A stretch of 64,000 nucleotides of DNA from Astropecten irregularis (GCA_963971285.1 OZ020251.1:1612001-1676000), one strand, 5' to 3'. Shown: positions 1-11,999, counted from the first letter of the stretch. Numbers and translations are program-made. Notes: generated from the sequence alone by a model not told the origin.

Positions 1-70
1 GTATCTAACTTGAAGCAATATCTCACTTGTGCTTTTGTTGAATTTTCATTTTTCAATCCGTTTTGAGATA

Positions 71-211
71 CCAGGGGTTGATTTCACGAACCCTTGTGAT
101 CTATCGTAACTTGAGTCAAGTATAACCCATCGTATCCTACGTACATGTAGGGCTATAATGTATCACAAGTCCTACGGTTGATACAATGAGATTTGCGAAA
201 TTGACCTCAGG
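71..211. repeat. Small foldback/MITE-like element with GGGGTTGATTTCA-type ends
   Basis: It starts with CCAGGGGTTGATTTCACGAA and ends with the near-complement GCGAAATTGACCTCAGG. The same end motif bounds other unrelated small repeats here (794, 2199, 26804, 26955, 49045). It lies just upstream of a PDHX exon, so it is intronic. No coding capacity. Confidence 0.5.
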
Positions 212-272
212 TCCCACGTGAATCAAATGTCAACATCTTAAAGATGCTGTTGTTGTTGTTTGATAATTGCAG

Positions 273-1405
273 GATTTAGCAGCCAGGGCCAGACAGGGGA
301 AGCTACAACTCCAGGAATTCCAAGGTGGATCCTTCAGGTAGGTGTCTAGAAATTACCTAATTATATGCAAATTTATGCAGAGATTATGACAATACTGTAA
401 AGATACAGTATTAAAGGTACAGTACAGGATTAGAAACATACCCAAACAGAAATGTTCACAGATTTACGCATAACTTTCAGGGTATGACGATGGTGCTGGT
501 AGAAACAACAGTAGTTGATAGCAAATTTCAGGAGATGGTTTCGAAAGTTTTCTGAGCATGATGTCTTTGTCCTCCATCAGCTGTACTATATGTCAACGGC
601 TGCAGACATAAGCTGATCTACTCAGGGTGGTAACATTTATCCAGTATTGACTGAACATCGTGGTTTTGTTTGTCTTGTGCCCAAGTGCTTTACACTTTCT
701 ATCCCTTCATGTTGCCCTTGTCTTCATATACTATAGCAAGGTGCAGGGCTCTATCTAGACTTTTCCTTGCATTGCAGACCTCTATAAGCTTGAGGGGACA
801 ATTTCATATAAATGCTTAGCACGAAAAATTGCTTAGCACAAAAATGGCTTGCCCAATAAAACAAACCACATTGAAAATTTGATTTGATATTCATGGTCAG
901 CGAACAACAGCCAAAGAACAATCACAAGTGATACACAACACATGGAAATTTGGCTGTTAATCCTGTTTTAATGAAGACAGAATTGTCATGCTTAGCAAAT
1001 TTTTGTGCTAAGCAGCTCTATGAAATTGGCCCCAGTATTCTTCCACTCTACCATTTGGTCAAGACAGCATCAATGGAACCACCTGCTGGGATGCTGAGCA
1101 TACAGGTGTTATGACCTAAGATTCCAAAATACCAATGAATCTGTTCTTCTTCTACATCTTACAGTATTTCAAATCTGGGCATGTTCGGTATCAGCGAATT
1201 CAGCGCCGTCATCAACCCACCACAAGCCTGCATCTTAGCTATTGGCTCGGCTAGAATGACCCTTAGCCAATCACTGAAGCCCCAGGCCATGACAACGGTC
1301 ATGCTCTCCAGCGACAGCCGAGTCGTCAATGATGCCCTGGCGGCCGTCTTTCTCAAGTCCTTCAAGCGGAATCTTGAAAATCCTCTCAGATTAGGTATTT
1401 TATGA
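273..1405 (+). CDS. PDHX: Pyruvate dehydrogenase complex E3-binding protein (component X), last two exons; 5' part outside the window
   Basis: Two exons, 273-337 and 1165-1405, join in phase 2 across GT/AG borders and end at TGA 1403-1405. The joined reading runs through [20 protein letters not shown], then [12 protein letters not shown], the classic C-terminal catalytic domain of 2-oxoacid dehydrogenase acyltransferases. The active-site region reads [12 protein letters not shown]. In true E2 acetyltransferases this is xDHRVVDG, so the catalytic His is replaced by Ser, which is the signature of PDHX. In other animals PDHX tethers dihydrolipoamide dehydrogenase to the mitochondrial pyruvate dehydrogenase core and has no transacetylase activity. 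The lipoyl and binding domains must lie upstream of base 1. A possible poly(A) signal AATAAA is at 1677-1682. The intron 338-1164 contains repeats. The alternative, DLAT, is made unlikely by the SDSR motif. Confidence 0.9.
412..545 (+). repeat. Partial copy of the TTAA-flanked MITE family, in the PDHX intron
   Basis: It begins TTAAAGGTA and contains CAGAAATGTTCACAGATTTA and CTTTCAGGGTATGACGATGG, shared with the copies at 22210, 23484, 40391, 41640 and 61093. The far end is not recognisable, so this copy is truncated. Confidence 0.45.
794..1033 (+). repeat. 240-bp interspersed element (GCTTAGCA family) with GGGGACAATTTCA / TGAAATTGGCCCC ends
   Basis: Terminal inverted motifs bound an internal sequence with GCTTAGCACAAAA and GTCAGCGAACAACAGCCAAA. 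Homologous copies lie at 32785-33000, 49045-49290 and 62849-63093, with a fragment at 19060-19200. It is in the last PDHX intron. Confidence 0.65.
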
Positions 1406-2077
1406 TTTGTCATTCAAAAATTATTGCACAAAATTTATTAAGTTTGAATATCTTATATAACCAATTTCAAGCACAACTGGTTTGGGGTTACTGTGGGGTT
1501 ACATAGTAGTTGAATTAATAATTTATGGCAAACTTATGAAAGAGTATTTGAAATTTACAGTGTAATTTAGTGGATTAAACTTGTGTCATACCTAGAGTGA
1601 GGTTTGATTTTGACAGAATTTAGACAAAGAGTGAATTACAGTATAAAATTGCATTGTGTATGAATAGATGCCCCCAAATAAATGTATTGAAAATGGAGAT
1701 GCGACAAAGACATTTGAGGAGGGGAACTGCTGGTACTGGGTGTTGTGGGGGAATACAGGAATTATGTATGGCTTACTTTGAGACACGAGACTTCTCAGTA
1801 ACCCTCCTTTTAATCCGGGGTCGATTTCACCAAACTCGTCATAACTTATTCTTAGTCATAGAACGGAATGAAACACCATTTTCAAAACCAGCTCAGCAAC
1901 ATTCACAGCTTGAGACATTCATAAGTGGCTAGCAGGGTGAAAGTTTGTTCTTTAATAGGCAAGGAAATGTCTATTATAAAAGAGAATGCTTATAAGATCA
2001 TTTGACGGGTCACCATGACAATGACCAGGGGCAACAAAGACAACAGTTGTTATTCTTGCCCTTGATTGCCTTGCATT
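1406..2077. other. PDHX 3' UTR and non-coding sequence
   Basis: Low-complexity AT-rich sequence after the PDHX stop. A canonical AATAAA at 1677-1682 is a candidate polyadenylation signal. 1816-1850 begins with GGGGTCGATTTCACCAAA, one end of the common small-element family, but no second end is clear. No gene seen. Confidence 0.4.
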
Positions 2078-2198
2078 AAGAAGCACTAAGATTGATCTTT
2101 AAAATGTGATGCGGTCTTTATTCAGTATGTGTGATGTCATAATATAAATCACCATAGCAACACTGATAACTCATCTAAAGATTTTGTGAATTCCACCC
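2078..2198 (+). repeat. Fragment of the 'AGCACTAAGATTGATCTT' interspersed element
   Basis: It contains AAGCACTAAGATTGATCTT, GTGTGATGTCATAAT, ATCACCATAGCAACACTGA and CTCATCTAAAG, in the same order as the better copies at 18405-18540, 33010-33155 and 54240-54390. Confidence 0.5.
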
Positions 2199-2335
2199 CA
2201 GGGACCGATTTCACTAACGCTTTGCGATCATCGCTAAAGCCCAAATCCATCGCTAAACGGAAAATTGCTACGCAAAGTAGCGATGGATTTGGGCTTTAGC
2301 GATGATCTCAAAACGTTACTGAAATCCACCCCTGG
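2199..2335. repeat. Foldback element (hairpin MITE)
   Basis: The arms read AAGCCCAAATCCATCGCTAA and the complement of GCGATGGATTTGGGCTTTAG around a short loop near 2270, with outer ends GGGACCGATTTCACTAACG and CGTTACTGAAATCCACCCC. A sister copy lies at 26804-26952 in the spacer of the large palindrome. Confidence 0.75.
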
Positions 2336-3592
2336 TGTCACTGTGAGCATTCTGGCATAACCTTTGTAATAATTCACATACTAATTATTACATAATAATC
2401 TCAATTTTCCGAACTGTTTACTTGACAGTTTATTTGTTTTGCTCAAGACAGGCAGTAGCATCTGATTAATTTGGTTACATAGTTTATTGAAGCTTCCTTT
2501 TTAAAAATGAAAAAATTACATAAAATATGCTCATGCTGTATATTAATAAAAATGTGATAAAGCAAGTTAATGCAGTATATTCAAGCATATATTTATTTAT
2601 GTGTTTAAATATTAATGGTGGTTGGAAGTAACAATCTTTTTTCTCAAGTCACTTCACTCAATAACGTTTACGGTAACGTATTTAACTAAAGGATAGTTCC
2701 AGTTTATATACTAGAATCTCTCCTTAACAGAACGATATCATACTGTATGTAATTGGTAGTCTATCAAGAACAGGTATGTGAGTGGCCAAAAAAGAAATCT
2801 GAAAACACTAAGGAAAAAGCTGAGTTCTGAGTTAACATCTTAACAAACAAGTCTGAAGTCTCATATCTCCACAAGATGTTTGAACTGATTCATCTGGATT
2901 AAAAGGACAGTGAGCAGTTGTATGAGTCACCAGTCTGATGAAACTGATAGCTTATGAGTGAAAAGCCACTAAATAGTGAGTACAATATTTACACTGGATT
3001 TGACATAAATGTAATGAATCTTAAAAAAATATCTTTGCAAGATGTTGGCCTCTCACTGGAAACTATTAACACATCTGGCACCTTTTAAAGATTTTAACAA
3101 TTCTTCAAAAATGACATAATGAAACTATTCACATCAAGTTTGGTCTTCATTCATGGGCTACATGTGATGAACAACTTGGGATTCAACATTTTAACATCAT
3201 GTCTTCATTTGATAGTGAAAACATGATGGCAACTATTTCAGAGATTCATTTAAAAATTCAAATTGTTTAAAATAAAAAATTATAAATACAATCCATCTAT
3301 CTACTTTTACTAGTATTGAAATGGCAAGTCCTCATACCGCTTAGAATCAAGCTTTTACTATGGTGCTACCTACTAGGATAAAATAAGTCCTTTCTACGTC
3401 CCAGATCCTTTTGCTAGGATAAAAATGGCAAGCCCTCCCAACTCTAAGCATCTAGCAGCCTTCCAGGATTGAAACATCAGGCCTTTCTACCAGCTAAGCA
3501 ACAAACTTTTGCTACAGTGTATAGGCTATTCTATCTAAGCATCTAGCCTTTGAGGAAGATCCTCTATGGACTGAAAATGGTCAGGCCGTCAC
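2336..3592. other. AT-rich intergenic sequence, no gene seen
   Basis: Lies between the PDHX 3' side and the 3' side of the amidase gene, which are convergent. 3300-3590 has degenerate pieces resembling the 'GGAGTTAGGAGGGCCTGA' repeat. AATAAA occurs at 2545-2550. I see no coding exon. Confidence 0.4.
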
Positions 3593-4963
3593 CTAACTCT
3601 GAGCAGTAAATGCTTTCTCAATAGCGACTGCCACTGCAATCAAATGTCTGTCACTCCCTGTTAGACCTTCAATCTGCATACCAAAAGGAACTCCACTTTC
3701 CCGGGCAAGCCCACCAGGAATCACCAGAGATGGGTTGTTGCAGACATTGGCGCAGTCGTGGTTTTCAACAATGACCATCAGCTTCCCGCCTTTGTCTGAA
3801 TAGAAGGCGTTAAGGGTGGGGGCGGTGATCTTGTTGGATGGCATGAGAATGCAATCGATCTGGTGGTCACTGAAGTACCTCCCGATATCTTTGATGAGTT
3901 GGTCTCTGGCCTCCTTCACTGACTTCATGATGTTTTCATCAGGTGGGTTCTTGATAGAGTCTGCGAATCCAGCTTTCACATCATGAGAGGCGACCTTGAG
4001 GCCAACTTCCTCCATGGTGATGCTGTGACCATGATGCTCAAAGTACTCCTTGAGACAAGGAATCACCTCATAGTTGATGGATGGGAGGAAGTATTTATGA
4101 CAGATTTCAGTGAGACCAGGAATCTCTCCCTCATCAATGACCACAAACCCCTTCTTCTTAAGATCTGCCAAGAATTGTTCCCCATATTCCTGGACTTGAG
4201 TGCCAAGACCTTCCCAAAAGTGAGACCTTGGAACCCCAATTCTGATCTGGGCAGGAGACAGCTCTTTGCATCCTCCTTTGCCGGTCATCACCTCATCAAG
4301 AATTGCAATATCTTCCAGATTTCGCGCAAGAGGTCCAACAGAGTCTCTCAGGTGTGTTGTCTTGACGCCATAGTCTGATGGCCAGTGTTCCTTGGTAGGG
4401 CGTAGACCATACACCCCGCAGTACGAGGCTGGAATGCGAATTGAACCTCCTGTGTCAGTCCCAAGAGCAGCTGGTACGATATCAGCAGCAACAGCCCCTG
4501 CAGATCCACCACTGCTACCTCCACATGTGTAGTCAAAGTTGTGGAAGTTGTGACTGTCTCCGGTATACTTGTTGGTAGTAGACACCCCATAGGCCAACTC
4601 ATGCATGTTGGTCCTTCCAGCATGAATAGCCCCGGCATCAAACAACCTCTGAGCAACCTCAGCAGTGTGTTTGGGCTTCAGACCGGCAAGACCTGCGGTA
4701 CCAGCTCCGGTCGACTCCCCTTGAATATCGATGTTATCCTTGAAGGCTATGGGGATCCCCTCCAGAGGTCGATTGGTCTTGTTCTTGTACCTCACATCTG
4801 CCTCCTTGGCATCCCCAAGCATCCTCTCTGTATCCATGGAAACGAAGTAGTTGAAAACCTTCAGGTCTTCAGCTCGTTGTATGACTCGTCTCATGTAGCC
4901 TTCACAAGATAAGCTGCCATCACGGAAGCCATTCAGAAGCTCCCTGACTCCGAGACGATACAT
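3593..4963 (-). CDS. Amidase-signature family hydrolase, 456 residues, single coding exon
   Basis: The protein has the amidase-signature fold hallmark: catalytic Lys75 in [11 protein letters not shown], cis-Ser150 in [14 protein letters not shown] and nucleophile Ser174 in [13 protein letters not shown]. The Ser-Ser spacing of 24 matches the FAAH family. These enzymes hydrolyse linear amides by a Ser-cisSer-Lys mechanism. The length is typical of soluble bacterial-type members (mandelamide or indoleacetamide hydrolase-like), and no signal peptide or membrane anchor is evident, so a cytosolic enzyme is likely. The substrate cannot be read from the sequence. The start is the first Met of the frame, 23 bases after a plausible minus-strand splice acceptor (TATAATTTTGCAG, 4987-4999), so a non-coding 5' exon is likely although the coding region is uninterrupted. 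No frameshift. It converges on PDHX. It could also be a GatA-like paralogue, but the glutamyl-tRNA amidotransferase context is absent. Confidence 0.88.
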   Translation of the reverse strand: MYRLGVRELLNGFRDGSLSCEGYMRRVIQRAEDLKVFNYFVSMDTERMLGDAKEADVRYKNKTNRPLEGIPIAFKDNIDIQGESTGAGTAGLAGLKPKHTAEVAQRLFDAGAIHAGRTNMHELAYGVSTTNKYTGDSHNFHNFDYTCGGSSGGSAGAVAADIVPAALGTDTGGSIRIPASYCGVYGLRPTKEHWPSDYGVKTTHLRDSVGPLARNLEDIAILDEVMTGKGGCKELSPAQIRIGVPRSHFWEGLGTQVQEYGEQFLADLKKKGFVVIDEGEIPGLTEICHKYFLPSINYEVIPCLKEYFEHHGHSITMEEVGLKVASHDVKAGFADSIKNPPDENIMKSVKEARDQLIKDIGRYFSDHQIDCILMPSNKITAPTLNAFYSDKGGKLMVIVENHDCANVCNNPSLVIPGGLARESGVPFGMQIEGLTGSDRHLIAVAVAIEKAFTAQS

Positions 4964-5309
4964 CTTTAGAGTTGATCAAAAATGAATCTGCAAAATTATA
5001 CAAAAAGATGGATGATTGGTTAATACCAGTCTTTCCTTGCATAACTAACACTTCGGAAAGCTGTGTGACAGAAGAAACTTTTCCCGACAAAAACCACACG
5101 ATTGTGAAATCTAACCATGGCCGTTTTTTATAATACTTGGACTTGGAATTTGAAGGGCCTGATGCATTTTAATCCTAGTAGCAAGATCATTATCAAAGGC
5201 TAAGACAAGAGGACAAGAACATGCAAGTCAAGTAGTCCCACTTACTGGGCCGTTAGAGCTCCTTTTTAACGATATGTTTACTTCATCGGTTGCACTATTT
5301 AAATGTCCC

Positions 5310-5443
5310 TAGCTGCAGTAACTGTAGCCCTATTACAAAGTATTAGTTTACTCCTTGTTTACAATTCTGACATTGTCGTTGTATATACAATGTCAGAATT
5401 GTAAACAAAGAGTAATATACCAGGGCTACAGTTACTGCAGCTA
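5310..5443. repeat. 134-bp foldback element
   Basis: The left arm starts TAGCTGCAGTAACTGTAGCC and the right arm ends GGGCTACAGTTACTGCAGCTA. The inner arms CTTGTTTACAATTCTGACATTG and its complement meet around TTGTATATA near 5380. Nearly the whole element folds on itself. No coding capacity. Confidence 0.8.
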
Positions 5444-5466
5444 TATCATGATAACGTCCCACGCTG

Positions 5467-5700
5467 CATGCAGGTTGGCATAGCGGTTCTTTCCTCGCCT
5501 TTCACCTCTGTGGACCAGGTTCAAGTCCGGCTCGGTCCACAAGTGGATTGGGTTTTCAGTCCCTACCTGATTCTGTGGGTTTTACCCAGAATATTACTCT
5601 GGGGTTTTCCTCCCATCTCTAAAACTGTATCTTCTCATCATCTTTCCATAAAAAGCGCCTAGAGCGCTTTTGAGGAATCCTTGTTTGGTGTCATTAAATT
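5467..5700 (+). repeat. tRNA-derived SINE
   Basis: The head has an A-box-like TTGGCATAGCGGTTC and a perfect B box GGTTCAAGTCC (5519-5529), the RNA polymerase III promoter arrangement. The body holds GTGGGTTTTACCCAG and GGGGTTTTCCTCCCA, typical of marine invertebrate SINE bodies, and it ends in TGTCATTAAATTTTA. It is not a functional tRNA gene: the arms do not pair. Confidence 0.7.
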
Positions 5701-6039
5701 TTATCACTTCAATTATTAAATTATTTATAAGCTGAGGACTTCAATTTGGGTGGCCTTTATCATAATTTATGTGACTTACAAAGCCCAGCCTGTCTACATC
5801 ATGCAAACAATAAGATCCTTGTGGAGAGTCAGTTTGTGTGTAGCTCATGTTGGACAGTGTTTGTGGGAGGCTGGTCACTGCCTGGAACAATTGACCAATC
5901 AGAGGGATCGGGTGCTTTCCTTATGGAAAGGCATGAAACCCAATTTTGCCATTTTTGGCAAACCTTTTGGCTGGGGTCACTTTTGTCTCAGCCATCTGAT
6001 GGTTTACACTTCACAACTTGGAATTAATTTTAATAGGCC

Positions 6040-6239
6040 NNNNNNNNNNNNNNNNNNNNNNNNNNNNNNNNNNNNNNNNNNNNNNNNNNNNNNNNNNNNN
6101 NNNNNNNNNNNNNNNNNNNNNNNNNNNNNNNNNNNNNNNNNNNNNNNNNNNNNNNNNNNNNNNNNNNNNNNNNNNNNNNNNNNNNNNNNNNNNNNNNNNN
6201 NNNNNNNNNNNNNNNNNNNNNNNNNNNNNNNNNNNNNNN
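6040..6239. other. Assembly gap, 200 N
   Basis: Exactly 200 unknown bases, a standard placeholder, so the real distance is unknown. It lies just before the satellite region, where assembly would be hard. Confidence 0.99.
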
Positions 6240-6488
6240 CTATCGCAGATCCAGGATTCTGAGAGTAGCGACGTAGGAGGGGTGTGATGAGGCTGATCAA
6301 AACATTCAAAACATTCCATAAAAGCACCTAATGGCTTCTACGCATGTTAAAGATGAACAAGTGGTATTTCAGTGGTACTTACGATTATTTTTTGGGAGTA
6401 ATTGCAGAATACCCCGCCACGCGAGAATTACCCTTTTTAAATGGTTGGCTACGTTGTGAGAGACGTGGTACGGTGCATTAGCAAACCA

Positions 6489-6552
6489 GCGAATTATGAA
6501 ATGGGCGAATTATCAAACGGGCAAATTATTAAACGGGCGAATTCGCAAACGG
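6489..6552 (+). repeat. 16-bp tandem repeat, 4 copies
   Basis: Units GCGAATTATGAAATGG, GCGAATTATCAAACGG, GCAAATTATTAAACGG and GCGAATTCGCAAACGG follow directly, then GCGCGATGAG. It sits 40 bp before the 103-bp satellite. Confidence 0.85.
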
Positions 6553-6589
6553 GCGCGATGAGGGATACGGCTGTATTTTTTGTGTAGGA

Positions 6590-7715
6590 CTATGGACGAA
6601 GCAACACGAAGTGAATTGAAGGTTGTGAAAAAAATTCTAAGTCCAAACTATAGGTGCGGGTAGGTGGCTACGCGGATACGATGTGGTCGTGACGCTGAAG
6701 AACGAAACAACACAAAGTGAATGGCAAGTTGTTAAAAAATACTAAGTCCAAACTAGGTGCGGGTAGGTGGCTACGCGGATACGATGTGGTCGTAACACTG
6801 AAGAACGAAGCAACACAAAGTGAATGGGAGATTGATAAAAAATACTAAGTCCAAACTAGGTGCCGGTAGGTGGCTACGCGGATACGATGTGGTCGTGACA
6901 CTAAAGAACGGAGCAACACAAAGTGAATGGCAAGTTGTTAAAAAATACTAAGTCCAAACTAGGTGCGGGTAGGTGGCTACGCGGATACGATGTGGTCGTA
7001 ACACTGAAGAACGAAGCAACACAAAGTGAATGGGAGATTGATAAAAAATACTAAGTCCAAACTAGGTGCCGGTAGGTGGCTACGCGGATACGATGTGGTC
7101 GTGACACTGAAGAACGAAGCAACACAAAGTGAATGGGAGATTGATAAAAATGATAAGTCCAAACTAGGTGCCGGTAGTGGCTACGCGGATACGATGTGGT
7201 CGTGACGCTGAAGAACGAAGTAACACAAAGTGAATTGCAGGTTGTTAAATATTTAGAGTCCAAACTAGGTGCCGGTAGGTGGCTACGCGGATACGATGTG
7301 GTCGTGACGCTGAAGAACGAAGCAACACAAAGTGAATGGGAGATTGATTAAAAATTACGAAGTCCGGACTAGGTGCCGGTAGGTGGCTACGCGGATACGA
7401 TGTGGTCGTGACACTGAAGAACGAAGCAACACAAAGTGAATGGCAAGTTGTTAAAAAATACTAAGTCCAAACTAGGTGCCGGTAGGTGGCTACGCGGATA
7501 CGATGTGGTCGTGACACTGAAGAACGAAGCAACACAAAGTGAATGGGAGATTGATAAAAAATACTAAGTCCGAACTAGGTGCCGGTAGGTGGCTACGCGG
7601 ATACGATGTGGTCGTGAAACTGAAGAACGAAGCAACACAAAGTGAATTGCAGGTTGTTAAATATTGAGTCCAAACTAAGTGCCGGTAGGTGGCTACGCGG
7701 ATACGATGTGGTCGT
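6590..7715 (+). repeat. 103-bp satellite, about 11 tandem copies
   Basis: The landmark TAGGTGGCTACGCGGATACG recurs at 6661, 6764, 6867, 6970, 7073, 7175 (one base short), 7276, 7380, 7483, 7586 and 7686, giving periods of 100-104. The second half of each unit carries ACGAAGCAACACAAAGTGAA. The most conserved block is the GC-rich CGCGGATACGATGTGGTCGT. The A/T-rich linkers vary most and alternate between a GGCAAGTTGTTAAA and a GGGAGATTGATAAA type, suggesting a partial dimeric higher order. Reading frames across it are incidental. Confidence 0.9.
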
Positions 7716-10700
7716 GTTCATTCATTTTCAAAAGATAACTTTATTTTAACCAAGTTCTTCCAGAAAATGACACATTAAGGGAAAAGGAAAAAACAATGGC
7801 AAGTCAAGTTTGAACAAGTTTAACAATAAAAGGTAATGAAGATTCTCTAATTTTTTTGTTTTTATGAAGAACTCTCATTTTATTTTGTAATGAAAAGTGT
7901 TGATGTCTTGTTGCTGTCGATTTTTTTCTCGTCATTTAAATTTTGCATGTTGTTGTTAATGTTTTAAGGGGATGCATAGTTCTTCTACCCATCACTTGAC
8001 ACCAAATTTGTGGAACTATAGATTTTTATATTCAAGTATTTTTTCATTTCTTTAGGGAAACATAAACACTGAAGTATGAAAGTATTCCTGTTGTTGTCTC
8101 AAAACTTGCCCTTTTATTCCTTCATTGGTTTATACTTATCATTGTTGTTATTTCATGCTATATACTAATACCTTTTTTGCTGTTTCAGAGAAAATAACAA
8201 ATTGCATGCACAACACCAATACTACACCATACGCAGCATTGTCACATTTGTTTTTACAATTTTTGCATGTTCTGTTTATTAAAATAAGTAACTTCTTTGT
8301 TACTTTCGTACTAACAAGCCTTACTTAAAAATATTCTGATGAAAAACACCTGTACTTATGAAATAACTGAATTGTATTTATTTTCTGTCATTTTATTTGT
8401 TTGAAACAGCTCAATGCCGACTATAAAGAACTGCTTAGAACATCACATCATAGGAAGATGACATGTAAAAATGGCATTTGACACAAAGTACAACTACAAG
8501 GCACCAAAAGCCTATTATTTCTTAAAAGTGGTTTTGTGGGATAGTTTTTATGAAGTTAACTGTATTCAATATACATTCAAGAGCAATGAATTATGCTGCA
8601 TCAAACCCTGTCAAACAAAAATCATCCTTTCTGTTACCCATCTGCACTGATTTAATAGTAATTTGATCATTATTACAACACTGACCGCCAAATTAATATA
8701 TTTGAGGCATACCCCAAAGTACATGTACTATACAAATGTGCACTTTATTTTGAGACCAAAGAAATCCCCTCTGGCTGATCAATTTCCAAATTTAGCACAT
8801 GTGTAAAGGAGCATGTGTAACAAGATTTTAGTTTTGGAGGTATTTCCGGTTAACATCTCCCTTTGCTATAGCTACTGTACCAACTATTACATAATTTATT
8901 GTGAGTAATGCTGATGTATTTATGCCAAAGATAAGCAATTTAAAATGAAATCTTGAAAGTTATGGATTTCAAATAGTTCCTTTTCTTATTACTTGGTACC
9001 AAATATAATGTTGGATGAGGTTCTGCATATGAAGTTTGTTGGTTTGAAGAATTTTCTCCGGCCTTTACTGATGTTGTGCTGCCAACTTCCTCTCTCTGTT
9101 TCTTGTGGAAATGGTGACATTTTAGATTCTCAACATGGGCACTCTTCTCTATAGATACTGAAGTCATGATCACAACCCCCAGCACAACAACATCTGTATG
9201 GCATGTTTGTTACTGCAAATAAAAATCACAATACATAAAGTTGGAGATTGAGTGCATTAAGTATGCCATTACGTAATTTTAATTGTTGTCATGAGGAAAA
9301 TTTATCATAATTATGTATTAATTGTTCATCAGTCAGCAGGCGTAATGAGTTGGAAAGTAAAACTACATGGTTTGCAGACTTATAAACAAACATGTTGTTG
9401 GCTACACGTCACACTGAGCCGAGATTTCCTTTTTATTGGAATCACTTTATAAAGAAAAACTCCAGATGGAATACAATGAGAATGTCACGAGAGTGTACAT
9501 TTTATTTAGAGAAATTCCTGCAATGGTAGTACATGAACTGGATGAATTAGCCACAGCAGCAACAAAGGTATTAGTAGCATGAAATAAATACAGCGGTGAG
9601 TATAAACTAATGAAGGGATAAAAGGGCAAATTGAAGGAACCAAATGAAGAATTCCATACTTCAACGTCCAATGTTTTCACCCCAAAATGAATTGCAATTA
9701 GAAATAAAATAACAACAATATCCCATAAATACATAATATGGAAAAGAATTAATTGAAGAATATCAAAATCTAGTTCCACAGATTTGATGTCAAGTGATGG
9801 GTGACTATGGAATTCTTATTCCCTTATAAACATTAACAACGTCATGCAAAAGAAACAAAAATGAAAACGAACAATATTGAAAGCTACAAGTACGTTCTAT
9901 AAACACTTCATTTAAAAATGAAATAAAATAAAAACTCAATAATTAGATTACCTGTTATTTTGTTCAAGCTTGACTTTCCACAATAGAATTTCACTGGATG
10001 AACATGGCAAATAAACAACAGCACAAATGGCAATTATTTTCTCAAATGAAACCAGAATAAACATTAAAGAAGAGATCAAGAAAAAAAAAGAAAAAGAAAT
10101 TGTTGTTTTTTCTCCAAACGGTCCAAGATTGCAACAGGTAAAAAAAAAAGCAGGCAATAATGCATATTAAGTGAGGCGCGCGCTTGCGCGCCGACACTGT
10201 CATCCACTCGGCAAGGGAATAAACACTGATTTATCCAAAACTGACCACTCAATGTTGCGACCAAAAATACATTTTGTTGCTTGTATGCAGACGAAGTTTC
10301 ATTGCTGAACTCCAACAAATTCTCGAGAAAAAGGCGAAAGAAATCACGCACGTGCTGCGCCATAGAGTTGTGCGATAATACACGGCCAATATTTGTCATC
10401 TATAAAACCCAGAATGCTTTGCGAACGTCGAAAAGCAAGCTCTTCAGCTGCCCATTCGAACATGGGCAATTCGAACATGGACAGTTTGGGTGTATGTTCA
10501 GGCCTGTGCCTGCATGGCTACACGTACTGTACGTACGCCGGGTGAACGTGTAGGCCTGCGTCGGCAATGGGTACGTGTTTTACCATGTCAACTGGGTTGT
10601 GTGGGTGTGCGCGTGTCCGTGGGCATTGTCCGTGGGCAATGAAGCGCGACATCGTAGCCGGCTACGATGTGGGAGAGGTGAGTGGCGGGGTATTCTGCAA

Positions 10701-10819
10701 TTGTGCCATTTTTTGGATTGTAATTTCGACAAATATGTCGCATGTCACGTACTTTGTCAGTTCGAACATCAAGACTCGATACATGTACATGTACATTGCC
10801 GGCCTAGGCCTAATAATAC
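7716..10819. other. AT-rich non-coding stretch, no gene seen
   Basis: I find no convincing exon on either strand. A GC-rich palindrome GGCGCGCGCTTGCGCGCC lies at 10175-10192, and 10400-10700 is less AT-rich with CpG dinucleotides, so an unannotated promoter or first exon there cannot be excluded. Confidence 0.35.
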
Positions 10820-11120
10820 GTTTTGTGCACAATGAAAATATCCTGACGCGCTTTAGCAATGAGCCCGTGTACAAACCATAATACGGAGGCTGGGAACATG
10901 AACTCATGTCACTGACTAGACTATGTCAAACATAATCAGCGACCATTTTATGTCACAACTATAATGTTGGTCCACGCAGTCTCCACGGGCTTGTCTATAA
11001 GCGTGACATAAACAGCCGTTTGGCATAGTCAGTGACATGAGGTCAAGTTCCCATTCTTCGTAATGGTTTGTACGTTGGCTCATTTCTAAAGCGCGTGAGA
11101 GGATTCATCATGCACAAGTC
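10820..11120. repeat. Diverged inverted repeat (foldback)
   Basis: The left arm, with ACGCGCTTTAGCAATGAGCC, TACAAACCATAATACG and TCATGTCACTGACTA (10850-10925), is matched by the complement of 11025-11110 (TAGTCAGTGACATGA, CGTAATGGTTTGTACG, GGCTCATTTCTAAAGCGCG). Arms are roughly 100 bp and imperfect. Confidence 0.7.
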
Positions 11121-11169
11121 GTGTCCTCGAAAACTGTGTTGTTGAATGTGCATGTTCGAATCCTTGATT

Positions 11170-11335
11170 TTTTCGGTTGCGTCAACCCCAAAAATCAAAA
11201 AAGGGTTGCGTCAACCCCAAAAATCAAAAAAGGGAGTTCAACCCAAAAGTCAAAAAAGGGAGTTCAGCGCCCCAGTAGCCCGACCGTCAACCCCAAAAGG
11301 AAAAAAGGGAGTTCAGCGCCCCAGTTACTGGGTCT
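11170..11335 (+). repeat. Irregular tandem repeat of GTCAACCCCAAAAATCAAAA
   Basis: Four diverged units of GTCAACCCCAAAA(A/G)... AAAAAAGGG, the last two joined by GAGTTCAGCGCCCCAGT (11268-11284 and 11310-11326). Function unknown. Confidence 0.75.
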
Positions 11336-11999
11336 ACATGGAGCCCTAATATATTTTTTCTCCTGAATGATTTTGACATTCCAGTGAGACTGAATCAAAA
11401 TCGGGAACACAATTAAGGCACCAAGTTGACAACAACAGACTTCAAAGGTGTACAAAAAGGTACGTACAGCTAGAGTTCAGCTGCAGCATGACATATTTTT
11501 GGACTAATTTTAGTAGACAGACAAAAATGAAAGAAACAATATTTATCATGGATGTATAATTATATTTAATATCATGACTAAACACCGTAAAATTACATAT
11601 TAAAATTACATAATTTGCATATTATCTATTTCCCGACCAAGAATCATTTAATATCCATGACATAAAATTACAGTTACTCAAATGCAAAAGGGGTGAAAAA
11701 AAACACTCGTTTTAGAATCGAGTTGTCCTTCATAAAATGGCTCTTGAAAAAGAGTTGTGGATATTTCACTCTGGGCCAAAGTGAAACTCAAATTACACAA
11801 AATGCCGATGCAAACTTCACTCTAAAAAGAATTAGAACAACTCGAAAAGAGTTGTCCCTCATACGACTCTTTAGTCAAAGAGTGGCTTTTCACTCTTTTG
11901 CATTTAGAGAGTATATTTTTTTAGTCCATCATGCAGTTTTGATTTCTTACTTTGAATTATTAATTTACTAGATCACCGTGGCTCACCTAGTTATTTCAT

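Noticed and set aside
6590-7715. CRISPR-like array of direct repeats
   Set aside because: Units are contiguous 103-mers without unique spacers, in eukaryotic DNA.
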